A stretch of 64,000 nucleotides of DNA from Isoetes taiwanensis (taxonomy: Eukaryota; Streptophyta; Lycopodiopsida; Isoetales; Isoetaceae): NCBI GenBank assembly GCA_021234155.1, contig JAJEKV010000058.1, positions 4,970,600-5,034,599 on the forward strand. Reading direction: 5' to 3'. A program made the translations under genes and the position numbers. The notes under the pieces are model-generated. The model saw only the letters and a list, made by a program, of their open reading frames with translations. It was not told the origin of the DNA and did not search any database. Positions 43,671 to 61,923 of the stretch are shown here, piece by piece (position 1 is the stretch's first letter; each line of letters starts with the position of its first letter).

Positions 43671-46600
43671 CCCGGGGATTTCACCATTAAAAATCCGTAT
43701 CTAACATGTGCGTGACTGGTTAGGGGTTTTTTTTTTACCTCACCCGTTCGCATACGGTCCAAAAATTATACGGGTTCACCACCGTTGTTTCGGACGTCGT
43801 CGTTTAGGGGTGTTCTTGGGCGGGAACTCCTCACCCGCTTGATACGGTAGGGGTGCTTGAAGATCCGAAGCTTTGAATGTAGGGGTCCTTCAAGATCATA
43901 GGGGTTTGGAATGAACGTTTCTGGTTTTTTTTGAATGAAGGTTTTTTTGTTGTCTGGCAGGGACGTTTCATTGCTCCCTAGGGTTTTTAGAGTCTATACT
44001 CTCTACACGAAATTAGTCGCCAGTTTGTAGCGACCGTAGATATGAGCAATGCTTCTATTATGAGCAGATTTTTGGATTTAGGGATGTCGGCTGGCCACAG
44101 ATTGCTGCCTTTAGGATCACTAGTAGCTATGAATGGATAAGCTGGTGTGCACCTTAACAGCTCAGTGATCACAAAGATGACTTGTATCTGCAAGATTCGA
44201 TTGTGCTAAAAACCTGACTGCAAAATGTTAATGGATGTGGCCAAGTCTATTTTTGAATATATGCTCCAGGTTCGTTATTCTGTGCCATAGCCATAAATAA
44301 GCTTGTTATGCTTATGGATGCTCTAGTTCTACTGTTTTTCTATGCTAAGCAGGCTTATGTTTGACAAAAGCATTATTGTTTATTTCTTCAAGATTTATGA
44401 TTCTCTATAATACCAGGAGAAGCATTTTCGGAGTTGTCAAATGGTAACACAAAACAGTGCTGCATAAGTCATACTGTGATTAAGATGCATTACAAGACAA
44501 AATGCTGGTGCTCTAGGTGCTCTTTATCAGGTTCGATATCATAATTTTATTGCAATGATAATTCGAGATCTGATTTTGAGATTCCAACTATAATATGCTT
44601 GTGTGGATGTGGGTATGTGACAAAGAATCTATCATAAATCTGGGGCATTTTCAGATAATAGATAAGGTTTCATATCTGAGGTATAAAGATGTGGCCACAG
44701 TATGCTTCTTGTTACATTTTCGCTTAAGGCTGTTGAACTTGATGGATATAGCTCGGCTCTGTCATGGCTTTGTTTTTTCAAAAACATAGTGGCATCTTTG
44801 CTTTAAAACATACTAGGCTTCATGTCCAGAAGTATTCCATTTGCATTTGCATCTAGATTCATATGAAAATATTGAATGGGCGCTATGATCCTGTTCGAAG
44901 AAATTGCTGGTTGCTAAATGATGCTTAAAGTTTGTTAAGCATAAACAGGCAAATGCCGCTAATGAAAAATCAGTCTCCTGTAATGTTGTTCTTGATGTCT
45001 TACATATGCAAAAACTAAGGTTCTGTCATGCTTAGAAGATATGGTAAATTTGAACTCTCTACAGTATGTTTTTGCAGGGTGGATTTAATCTTGTCTGCAT
45101 ACTACTAGTGTAGTTCATGATGCTTCAACTATAGCAAAAAAATGAAAGTTCTGTCTTGTAGCATTAACATAAGTCTGGATTTTGTATAACACATTTTTTC
45201 AGTTAAAGCCACGAAATTCTTTTGCTTACCTGTTGGTAGCTTAGCATTTTACCCTTCAAAGGCTAACTGTTCAATTCAGTTCAACTCCAGCTTAGCATTT
45301 TACCCTTCAAAGTTGTTGGAGATCCAGTAAGTGTTAACGGGATGATCAATATCTTCAGGCTACATACAACTGGACATCTACTTGATATATGCATGCAAAA
45401 CGTTGGGTTAAAAGAGTTAGAGCCTGGAAAAGGCTACCACTTTCCAGATGGGTAAGTTTATGTACATATTGTGTGGTTACTATACGGTTTCAATAACGTT
45501 GGTTTCTTGAGACCTTTTGTGGAATACAAAGGTGTAATTCCCGCCAAAGAGATAGAACTGAAACGCATAGCTTTAGAAGAAGAAGCAAATCGGCTTTGTT
45601 GGTACTGGTGGCCTCGTATGTATTCTGCCACAAATTTGACTGCATTTTCATACGAACATGATGTATGTTTCATCTAATGCATCATGTTCGAGAAACATGT
45701 TTCTTGTATATATAAATAAAGGCCGCCAAGTAACTATCTCCACCAATAGGGTAACAAAATGGATAATATTTTGTATGATTTGTGCATTAGTTGCAACATA
45801 TAAAAACAAATTTGAAGAACTATGTGGTGGAAATCTTCCACGGTATATTGCGCGGGTTGTGTAGCTTTACTTTTTTTCTTTACCTTGTTGCATAATAACA
45901 TGTATTTCATATACGAGGATTTCGAAATTTGAATCACTTCTTTTGCGGGACACAATCCCACGTATTGTTACAATAGGAAGCGGTTTTTGGTTGTCCATGT
46001 GGGGGGTACTCATGTTAAGGATATCTCTTCAATTGGAAACTTGAAGGTAATAGTTCTTAAAATCTAACGCAATACAGAATATTTTACTATTTATTAACAT
46101 CTTCTTAGCCTTGAATAATGAAATGATACATGGTGTTGTGCAGGTTACACAAATCCGAGTTAAAAAGGGCATGATGAAAGTCATTTACAACATAACTCAA
46201 TAGATTGGAGATTTACATTGGTACCCCTATAAATGGGATAGATGGGATTGGTACTCTATAGATGGGACTGAATGAATTAATATATTGGTACCTATTGATT
46301 GGGCTGAATCCTGAATGCTTTGCGCTAACACTGGCATGAACCATGCATCAAAAGACCTAGAAAAGTCTTAAATAATTATGTTTAGCTCCGGGGGCAGGTT
46401 CTGCTTTTTTATATCCGTGCCATGCACGGCCATGCAAGATATCGGGCATGATATCCTCTTTTAAGGTAACATTTTGCATGCTTCCATAGTTTCATATTAA
46501 CCTTGCTTATTCCTTATTCCATAATCCATTTAGACATTCATTCCTAAACCCATATGCACCATGTTTCGGCCATGTTTTCAAGCTTGAAGTATCCCCAGTA

Positions 46601-46958
46601 CTTTACCACTAAGGGACACACTAAGGATGCAATAGAGTCTTAACCAACGAGACAAGCTTAGACCGAGAATGAAGATGAGAGAAATGTCTATTAAACACAT
46701 TGTGAAATTTTTTTCCTTCTCCACAAACCATTTTTTCTCTGAATAAGGCTACGGCACAAAATCAAGTACAAGATCGGGTAGGGGTATGTAAAACGTAACA
46801 TAGTCCGGGCGTATATCTACGGTAGGGGGCAGGGAAATTGGGTTTTCATATTTACGTATGTAGGGGTTTTCGACCTCCAAAAGTCGTATACAAGGGGTTT
46901 TCTGGTGACCCCTTGCACGCACATGAGGTATCCCCATGTGCCTGGGTGAAATCCCCGA
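43671..46958. mobile_element. MULE-type transposon (Pack-MULE) with captured gene
   Basis: A 3288-base insertion in block G, precisely defined because copy 1 of the block has the empty site. The 9-base target duplication GTCTTCTTC is at 43662-43670 and 46959-46967. The ends are inverted: CGGGGATTTCACC at 43673-43685 and GGTGAAATCCCCG at 46945-46957, with further weaker matching inside (ATGTGCGTG near both ends). A 9-base duplication fits Mutator-like elements. No transposase is visible; the interior holds an intron-containing host gene fragment (45291-46203). It is non-autonomous and younger than the block it sits in. Confidence 0.82.
45291..46203 (+). pseudogene. captured alanyl-tRNA editing (AlaX-like) gene fragment
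   Basis: The 3' half of a gene for an AlaX/ThrRS-AlaRS second additional domain protein, which hydrolyses mischarged tRNA(Ala). Exon 45291-45451 reads VVGDPVSVNG and then RLHTTGHLLDICMQNVGL (HxxxH zinc motif) to PGKGYHFPDG. After an intron (GTAAGT, 45452-45511) comes 45512 to about 45597, PFVEYKGVIPAKEIELKR. Pieces with FEELCGGNLPRYIAR (about 45805-45856) and CPCGGTHVKDISSIG (about 45990-46046) follow. The last exon, 46144-46203, is VTQIRVKKGMMKVIYNITQ and a stop. One acceptor looks lost and a frameshift lies before CPCGG, so it is broken. The N-terminal half was not found. Introns are kept, so capture was from DNA, as in Pack-MULEs. Confidence 0.8.
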
Positions 46959-48286
<1,328 letters not shown>

Positions 48287-48325
48287 CCCAGTTGGATGTT
48301 GCCTAGTGGCGTGACGTTAAAACTA
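48287..48325 (+). mobile_element. SINE 3' fragment
   Basis: CAGTTGGATGTTGCCTAGTG then GCGTGACGTTAAAACTACTA, the same 3' end as the SINE at 51171, followed by a TATC repeat. Confidence 0.75.
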
Positions 48326-51160
<2,835 letters not shown>

Positions 51161-51170
51161 CTCTCTCTCT

Positions 51171-51366
51171 TAGTGGTAACACACTAGGTCTAGCAACTAT
51201 AGGTCTCGAGTTCGAGACCGCCCAGAATCGCACTCTGAACTGTTGGGTGTCAAAACCCACAGACGCAATGTAAAGTGGTTGGGGGCAGGGCCCAACCAAG
51301 CAATGTAGTGTGGTGTGTGGTCACATGTCCAGTTGGATGCTGCCTAGTGGCGTGACGTTAAAATAC
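51171..51366 (+). mobile_element. tRNA-derived SINE, apparently complete
   Basis: About 200 bases. An A-box-like TCTTAGTGGT lies at about 51168-51177 and a B-box GAGTTCGAGACC at 51208-51219, at normal polymerase III promoter spacing. The body is non-coding. The 3' end GTGGCGTGACGTTAAAATAC runs into TATCTATC repeats and (TC)n. The end GACGTTAA-AA...TATCT matches the LINE C end (AGACGTTAATAAAACATTATC). The left flank is (CT)5 at the end of LINE A. Two other copies keep only the 3' part (35707 and 48287). Confidence 0.78.
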
Positions 51367-51388
51367 TATCTATCTATCTATCTATCTA

Positions 51389-51423
<35 letters not shown>
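51367..51423. repeat. (TATC)n and (TC)n at the SINE 3' end
   Basis: Seven or so TATC units followed by about 14 TC units. Confidence 0.96.
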
Positions 51424-51425
<2 letters not shown>

Positions 51426-51431
51426 TGCGTC

Positions 51432-52804
<1,373 letters not shown>

Positions 52805-52836
52805 AGCACGAGATAAAAAATTTGGAGCATGTGGTA

Positions 52837-54181
<1,345 letters not shown>

Positions 54182-54205
54182 GAAAGAAAGACCATCAGGA
54201 CGTGT

Positions 54206-57200
54206 ATGTGGAATATCAATGGTAAGGCAGACGAGGTCGCTTTACTTGGAGATATTCTCAAATCTTGGGATTTATTTTTCATGGTAGAAACGCATGAGCA
54301 TGAAGAACATGGATTACCTGACATAGAACATTTTAGTTTATTACATTCTGTTTGGCACAATAAGGGTTGGAGAAGAAAGGGAATAGAAGGCATAGCAGTA
54401 TATGCACGAAATGGGCTGGAAAACATGTTTACAGTGGTTAAGAAAGATGCATCTAAACAACATATCTGGCTGGAAACTATGGGGTGTTATGGGAAAGTGT
54501 ACATTGCGGGCTGCTACTATCCGCCTAGAGATTCACCTCTCTATAAGACAGGAGATATGGATAAGGATGATCCGTTCCATCACTTAGAAAAAGATGCTTT
54601 GGAGTTAGGAAAACATGGGGACATAATATTACTAGGAGATTTCAATGGCAGAATAGCACATAGACAAGCATATATACCTGCTGATGATGGAGATTCTATT
54701 TGGATGGAGCCGTTAGATGAAGAAGTTATGCAAGCAAATGGATGGGCGAGGGTTACTCAAGATCGTAATGTTGATGTACAACCACAAGGTATGCACTTAT
54801 TGAATATGTGTAGTGGACTAGATTTGATAGTGCTAAATGGTATAAAGAAATTCCCATGTTCTGGAAAATGCACATCTAAGGGAGCTACAGGGATAGGTGC
54901 GAGTGTAGTGGATCTGGCATTAGCAGGTACAAATATTTTGGATAGCATATCTAATTTTTATGTGAATGACTCTATTCCCACTTCGGATCATTATCCCATT
55001 GTGATGGAAATAGAGCTAGCAAATCAAGAGGCCACGCCTTTACAGGAACATGTGTTTAGTAAAGGCATATACATGAATGCAGCAAGAAAAAAGGAGTATA
55101 AAATAGCATGTGAAGAGCGCATAAAAGAAATATCATGGCCAACTGATTTGGTCGGTCTTGATGCCAAGCTTACATCAATGTTGATTGATGTTGCTAGCGA
55201 TTGCTTCTTGTCGCAAAGGAAAGCAAAAGGGTTACCATGCAATGGATGGTACGATAAAGAATGTAAGGATAAAAGAATGGAGTATAAGCGGGCTAATGAT
55301 ACATGCAAGCCTAGAGTAAGAGAAGAGTATAGAAAGCTGGTCAGGCTGAAAAAATGGGCATATTTGAAGCAGAAGCAGGAACACTTTGTAAAAGAACTGA
55401 TTGAGGACCCTAAAAGGTTCTGGGGTAAGCTAAAAAGAAGAAAACAAATGGTAAGTGCATTAGATGTAGACAAGTTGATAAAACAGGTACGGAAGCTTTA
55501 TCACATTGAGGGGTTGGAGGATACCATGCAGGTAAATGGAGAAATACTAGTGTTCTCTGAAGAAGAAGTGGAAATTGGTATTAAAAAACTAGCATGTGGA
55601 AAGGCGACAGATACTCTTGGCCTTGTGGCAGAAATGATCAAATGGGCAGGACCAGGTGTGGCAAAGATAATTACAAGAGTCATGAACAAGGCATTGATAA
55701 GCGGCTTCCCATCTACTTGGCAATACAATCGAAAGTGGTGCCAATTCATAAAGGGGAGACGAAAGCAGATCCAAATAATTATAGGATGGTGATGGTAAGT
55801 AGTCTATTCTCCAAACTTTTTTGCTACAATATTGGAAAATAGGATGAGTACATGGGCGAAGAGAATAATGTTAGAGCAACAGGCAAGCAGGCTTTCGGCA
55901 TAAAATGTCTACAATAGACCACTTGGTTACTTTGAGCTTGATCCACGATTCTATAAAAAGACCAAAAACCACTCTTTGCATGCTTTGTTGATCGACCAAA
56001 GCTTTTGACATGCTACAGCAGAAGAATATATGGGATTATATGGAAACTATTGGTGTTCCTCATGGGCTCAAAAATGCAAATCATTTGTATTATATGAAAA
56101 GGTGGTTGTTGGATTGTCCTTCCCATTGAACCAGCAATGTCAAGAGAAAATTATCAGCAATATAGGGGTAAAGCAGGGGTGTCCTCTCTCACCTACTCTC
56201 TTTGGCATATATATTGACCAATTTGAAAGGTGGTTACATGAGTATGGAGGAGAAGGAACCACAATCGCTGGATATATACTAATGCTACTGTTGTATGCTG
56301 ACGATATTGTGCTCTTTGCCAGGAGTCAGAAAGGTATGCAAAAACACTTAAATGCTTTGGCTGATTTTTGTGATAGAACGGAGATGAAAGTGAATTTAGG
56401 GAAAACAAAAATCCTTATATTTGGGATAAGAGTACATGATTTTCATTTCTATTACAAAGGGCAAGAGGTAGACATTACAGACACATATAAATATTTGGGG
56501 CTGGTTGTGAAACACAACTATAGCTGGAATAATGCAGTTGAGCAGAGAACAGATGCGGGGATTAAGGCCTTTTACTCAATGCAAAGAATATGCAATAAAA
56601 AAGGGATTATTGACTGGCATCTTGAGAAGATGCTTTATAACTCATTAGTGCGTTCTGTTATTCTATACGGATGCGAAGTGTGGGGGCCAGGATTATCTCT
56701 AGATATGTGGACTAGAGTAGAGAAGATCCAAAAAAAATTTCTGCTAGCAGAGCTGGGAGTTAAATTGCAAACACCATACCAGATGATGCTTGCTGAAGCA
56801 GGGATGTATGAATTGGAAATTGAAGCATTACTGCAGACCATTAAATATGTTAGGAAAATTCAGGATATGGATTATGATAGGCTGCCTAGAAAGGCTATGA
56901 TTCATAGTAGCCTAAAAGGGTGGTTTGCAAATGTGGTTACATGGTTGAGACGATGGGACATGACGTTAGAGGAGATACCAGATGAAGCCGACAAATTAAA
57001 TGACTATGTCTACAAGAAAGCACGTGATAAAGGCTGGAGGAATCCTGGAACCAAGATGGTTTTCTACAAAGAAATGATTAACCCAGAATTGAAGGAGGCC
57101 TCACACTTGGCTGGTGGGCTTTCCCAGTTCAAACAGCATCTTGTCTCTAGACTGCGCCTCAGCTCCCATCACTTAGGGGTGGAAGTGGGACGATGGGGGG

Positions 57201-57466
57201 GCTTCCCGAGATATAAACGCACATGCAAGGTTTGTGGGGAGGATGTGATCGAGGATGAGGTGCACTTATTATTCCATTGTCCAGCATATCAGGCACTGAG
57301 GCATAGACATATGATATCTTCGGAGGTGCCCCTATGGGCGTTCTTTGACATGCCACCTGCGACCGTTGGATATTTCTTAACAGATGTCATGAAAGTGAGA
57401 GAGATGTCTATAAAAGCGTTATACGATCATTTGGATAGTTATGAGAAAGAGGGAGATATAGACTAA
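54206..57466 (+). pseudogene. LINE C ORF2: endonuclease and reverse transcriptase, broken in the middle
   Basis: 54206-55792 opens MWNINGKADEVALLGDIL with endonuclease motifs VETHEHEEHG, LLGDFNGRIAHRQ and TSDHYPIV, then the RT start (EDPKRFWGKLKRRK, GKATDTLGLVAEMIKW). Frame changes between about 55735 and 56090 break the RT fingers and palm (AGFR..STIDH, FVD..KAFDM). 56030-57466 is open with GVKQGCPLSPTLFGIYID, LLLYADDIVLFARS and the Zn knuckle CKVCGEDVIEDEVHLLFHCP. The frame is open for 8 codons upstream of the ATG to the ORF1 UAG. Confidence 0.85.
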
Positions 57467-57522
57467 TGATACCTTTGAAAAGGATCATTAGATGTTTAAA
57501 AAACTGTACGTGTGTTGATGTT

Positions 57523-57552
57523 CGTCTTCTAGACCTGATGGTCTCACAGACG
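57523..57552 (+). other. LINE C copy 2 3' hairpin
   Basis: CGTCT-TCT-AGACC-TGAT-GGTCT-CAC-AGACG, identical to copy 1. Confidence 0.85.
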
Positions 57553-57575
57553 TTAATAAAACATTATCTTATCTT

Positions 57576-58297
<722 letters not shown>

Positions 58298-60480
58298 TAA
58301 ACAAACCTGGTTAGTGAATGTGTTGCCCTCCTCAAATCTTGGTGTTGGCCCCGTGCCTTCAGACATATTTGACCTCCAAGTCTTCTCAAACCCCACATCC
58401 ATTCCTCTGGGCCGGGAGATTATGTCCTTGTCCACACCTATTTTGACCATTTCTCGAATGATCCTAGCCTTGTCTATGGCCTTATCGTGGTCATGTTGGT
58501 GGGCAGAATTGGTTGCTACATAATCAATCCAATCTTATGTGTCCAACCTCATGGAATTCCTAGGGCCAATCTCAACATGTGTCTGTGTCTCTTCCTCTCT
58601 GTTGACCAAGTCCCATGTCTTCATTGGTGACCTGATTGTGCTAATGGAGTTTGGGACTGGTCTGACCAGAGGTAGGTACCCTTCTATGCTAACATCCTGC
58701 ACACCAGCAACGTCACCCAAGCATAACTGTGTATCCTCCAAGCTACACATAACCTCAACTTCTTCTTCACTATCATAAGCAATTGTGTGATCACCCATAA
58801 CTGGGGTTGTCAATCCACTGACCTGCTGACGTTCATGGTCCAACATGAATGATGTTTTGATTATTGGAGCCCTAACTGGACTCATCCCTTGCCTCATCCT
58901 CATCCTGTTTCTCACCTCTAACCTTTTGCTCTTCACCTCTTCACTCATTGGCTAAAGACTGCAGCCACTCTTGAAAGGTGCCTAGGGTACATGAATTCTC
59001 TACGTCTTGCAGTGAGGCTTCAAATGCAGCGTCTGCCTTCTTCTTATATTCCCTTTCTTCCCTATTTTGTTGTGCTCTTTTAGCAGCCTCTAGCCTTTCC
59101 AATTTCCTTCTAGCAACTTGCTCATTCTTTAGTCTCTCAGCCTCAGCCCTTCTAGCCTTCTCAGCTAACACGGCCTCACAGAAGCCATCACTAGAGATGT
59201 GCACCCTCCCACTCAGATCTGGAGCTAAACCCCACTTCCTTGCCCTCATGGCCTGAGACTGCTGCACATATGCTTGTGATATCCTCATGTTTTCAGCCTC
59301 CTGCACATCTGCCCGTTTTTGTCCCATAACATGAGTCGGGCAAACATAGGTTCTGTGAGGGGCCTACTGGTTGCATCGATGGCCTCATGGTTACCAACTT
59401 GTGCTCCTTCTCATTGAGAAGGATGCATACCATGACCTGCAATTTCTACATCCTCAATTTCATGTATATGCTCATCAATATGCTGCTGGCCACCACGCTC
59501 ACCAGTAGGCTGCTATGCCTCCCATAACTATTGCAAATCAGGCATGTTGAATTGTTCCAATTCCTCATCCTCTAAGTTGGCAGTCTCTTCCTGCTCCCCA
59601 CTTCCTATAATCTGCTCTATGGGCACCCTACCAAACCTGCCACTTTCTTGGCCTTTAACCTTATCAGAGTTGAAAGGCCATATCGATTGCTCTAAAATCC
59701 GCCTTGATGTTGCTAGGTATCATTACACGATTCAATGGCCTATGAAATGAGCTCTGCAATGTCCTCCCTCTTTGGCTCTGTCCTCCCTTTTCTAACCATA
59801 TAGGAAGACCTCAACCTTTTGAATGCTGCTTTGAATGGTGCAATCTTGCCACATCCAAAGGTTGTAACCTATGGGATGTGTGGGCTGGCAGAAGGGCAAA
59901 ATGAATGCCCATTCCTTTAGCTGCCAAAATTACTTCTAGTTCTGCTGCCATGGCCATCCAAAATTATAAGGTATGGCCTTGATGGGGATACTCCACCTGG
60001 GACCCTAGCAACAAAATGTGACAACTAGGACTTGAACAATAATGTAGTCATCCAGGTTGAGGGCTGAACAGCCTGAATTGCCCCTTCCTCACATCTAGCA
60101 ATGTTATCTTGCCTCATCTGGGTACATATTAGGTATCTTGAACCCTTCAGCATTTACACATACCAATATTGTAACCCACTCCCCTGTTGTTCGACAACCT
60201 CACTTACCCTATTCTCCCCTTTCCTCCTATGATCTTGATACCCTTTACCTTCCCGGCTTGGATGCCGGTTTCATAAATCCTAGAGGTAGGAAATCAAACT
60301 CGTCATAGATGCGCCTCGGTCTAGCATAGAAGTTATCCAAGTTCTGCTGTGTCATAGCATGCGCCCGAGCTATATCTAGTGTCTCTGCACTTCTAAAAAC
60401 AACCTCTGGATGTCTTTGCTTGAACAGTTTCCACCATTTACTACCAGAAATGCCACAGAAATCTGAGTTACCCTCTTAAC
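58298..60480 (-). pseudogene. pogo/CENP-B-like DDE transposase relic, copy 2
   Basis: Minus-strand counterpart of 39997-42180, not interrupted by LINE E. Readable pieces include SKWWKLFKQRHPEVVFRSAE, TLDIARAHAMTQQNLDNFYA, the SAWMTT stretch, LILDGHGS and the LPAHTSHRLQPLDVA region, in several frames. The coiled-coil frame (59327-58941) and the acidic frame (58948-58535) are both open. Downstream, a basic stretch (DKAIDKARIIREMVKIGVDK, then KTWRSNMSEGTGPTPRFEEG) ends at a donor-like CAG|GTTTGT near 58305. The hairpin AACGCACTT/AAGTGCGTT is at 60495-60519. Confidence 0.72.
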
Positions 60481-60832
60481 AAGGTTTAAAATGGAACGCA
60501 CTTATTTAAGAAGTGCGTTTGAAAGATTCCTTTAAAAATTTGAAAACTTGAAAAAACAGACAAAATAGGGAGCAGAAAATTGTTGAGCACCTAGCGTTCG
60601 GAATACCACAGAAAAAGTAACATTTTTAAAGCTATTTCATTTCAAAAAGAAAGCAGGGAAAAAAAGTGCTTGTTTTGAGGGTTTAAACACTAGTTTTGGA
60701 AACTGAACAAGTTCTTATTGTTGAAAATAGAAGCAAATACAGTTTGTCTTTTTGCACACTTAATGTAAGTACTACCAAAATCAAACGCAAAAAAGACAAA
60801 GAGTTTGAAATCATGGAGCCAGAAAGAACGTT

Positions 60833-61787
60833 TATGTTAACGCCTCTCCCTTCCTGAAGGGGCTCTTGCGCGCATGGGAGCAGGTCCGCCCGCTATTTGC
60901 CATTGACGCCGCCATTTTTCGCCACAAGTTTCGACTTCAGGAACGGGAGTGCGCTATTTGGGCACGGGTGGCTAATGCGCTACCGCTGCATCCCCCGCAG
61001 GCGTCCGGGCGGGTGTGGAGTTGTCATCCAAAAGTTGACCCCTCGAATTTCGTGAAGTCATGCTATGAGCTTTTGGCTATTCAGGATGAGCTGCCTCCCT
61101 CGGACGGCTGGAGTCTCCAGGTGCCAGGAGATGACTGGGGCAACATTTGGAGGTGGGCGTGGAATCCAATCTCGCCCCCCAAGATTCGTGTGCTGCTATG
61201 GCAAATAGTACACCGGTCTCTGAGGGTGAACACGTGGGTGCACAGGATCAATCCGCGGATCAGTGACAGGTGTCCAATGTGTGGTGCCTGTGCGGAGACC
61301 CTGGAGCATTGCATGTTTCTCTGCGCAGATATCCAGCCAGCATGGCAATGGGTCCAGCGCCTCTTTCACACCTCGCTCCAGAGTCAACAGGTTCTGTTGG
61401 GGGTGTATCCTCGTGGGTGGTCCCAGCCTCAGAGTCTGGCCTTCCATTTGTGTAAGGCGTGGTTAGTGTGGCTCATTTGGAAGCGTCGATGCATGAAGGT
61501 CTTCAGGAATGAGGAGGTGCAGCCTCGGGTTTTGATCCGCAGTTAAGGTACAAATTATATCTCTCATACCTGGCGTCTCCTCGGAAGGAGCAGTTTAAGG
61601 CTGCGGTCTGGGAAAGGACCATTTTCATTGTAGATAGCATTGGCAGATTTATCCCATGAGTCATAGGTAGGTATATATGATGTGTGGGTGCTCGCTCATG
61701 TTTGGGCAGGGGTACCCTAGTATCGCTCTTCTTGTACTTGCTCTATATTAATATTATTTAATTTCATCCTTCAAAAAAAAAAAAAAG
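60833..61787 (+). mobile_element. LINE F, copy 2: L1-type 3' end with poly(A)
   Basis: A 5'-truncated L1-type LINE. The open frame 60866-61546 carries the zf-RVT domain: ISPPKIRVLLWQIVHRSLRV, ISDRCPMCGACAETLEHCMF and WLVWLIWKRRCMKVFRNEE. A 3' UTR of about 220 bases ends in A(14-16) at 61773. The target duplication AGAACGTT is at 60825-60832 and 61788-61795. No RT core remains. Copy 1 (42533-42992) is the truncated duplicate. Confidence 0.85.
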
Positions 61788-61909
61788 AGAACGTTGTTCC
61801 AATTAAACATTGTTGAAGACACAAAGCTTTCAGTTTAAAAATTTTCATGAATATGTATTACAATTCTTAGTACATAGTTTAAAATAAAATAAGAGATTTC
61901 AATCTGTCT

Positions 61910-61923
61910 GTATAAATTTATAC
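61910..61923. repeat. palindrome GTATAAATTTATAC at the methyltransferase stop codon
   Basis: A perfect 14-base palindrome that supplies the last Val-stop (GTA TAA) of the minus-strand gene; the same palindrome forms the intron array at 62673. Confidence 0.8.

Noticed and set aside
46415-46429. Second Helitron 3' hairpin (CCGTGC/GCACGG) inside the MULE
   Set aside because: No CTRR terminus at the expected distance on either strand.
51171-51240. Functional tRNA gene
   Set aside because: A- and B-box-like motifs are present, but no acceptor stem or anticodon arm can be folded, and the body continues into a SINE tail.
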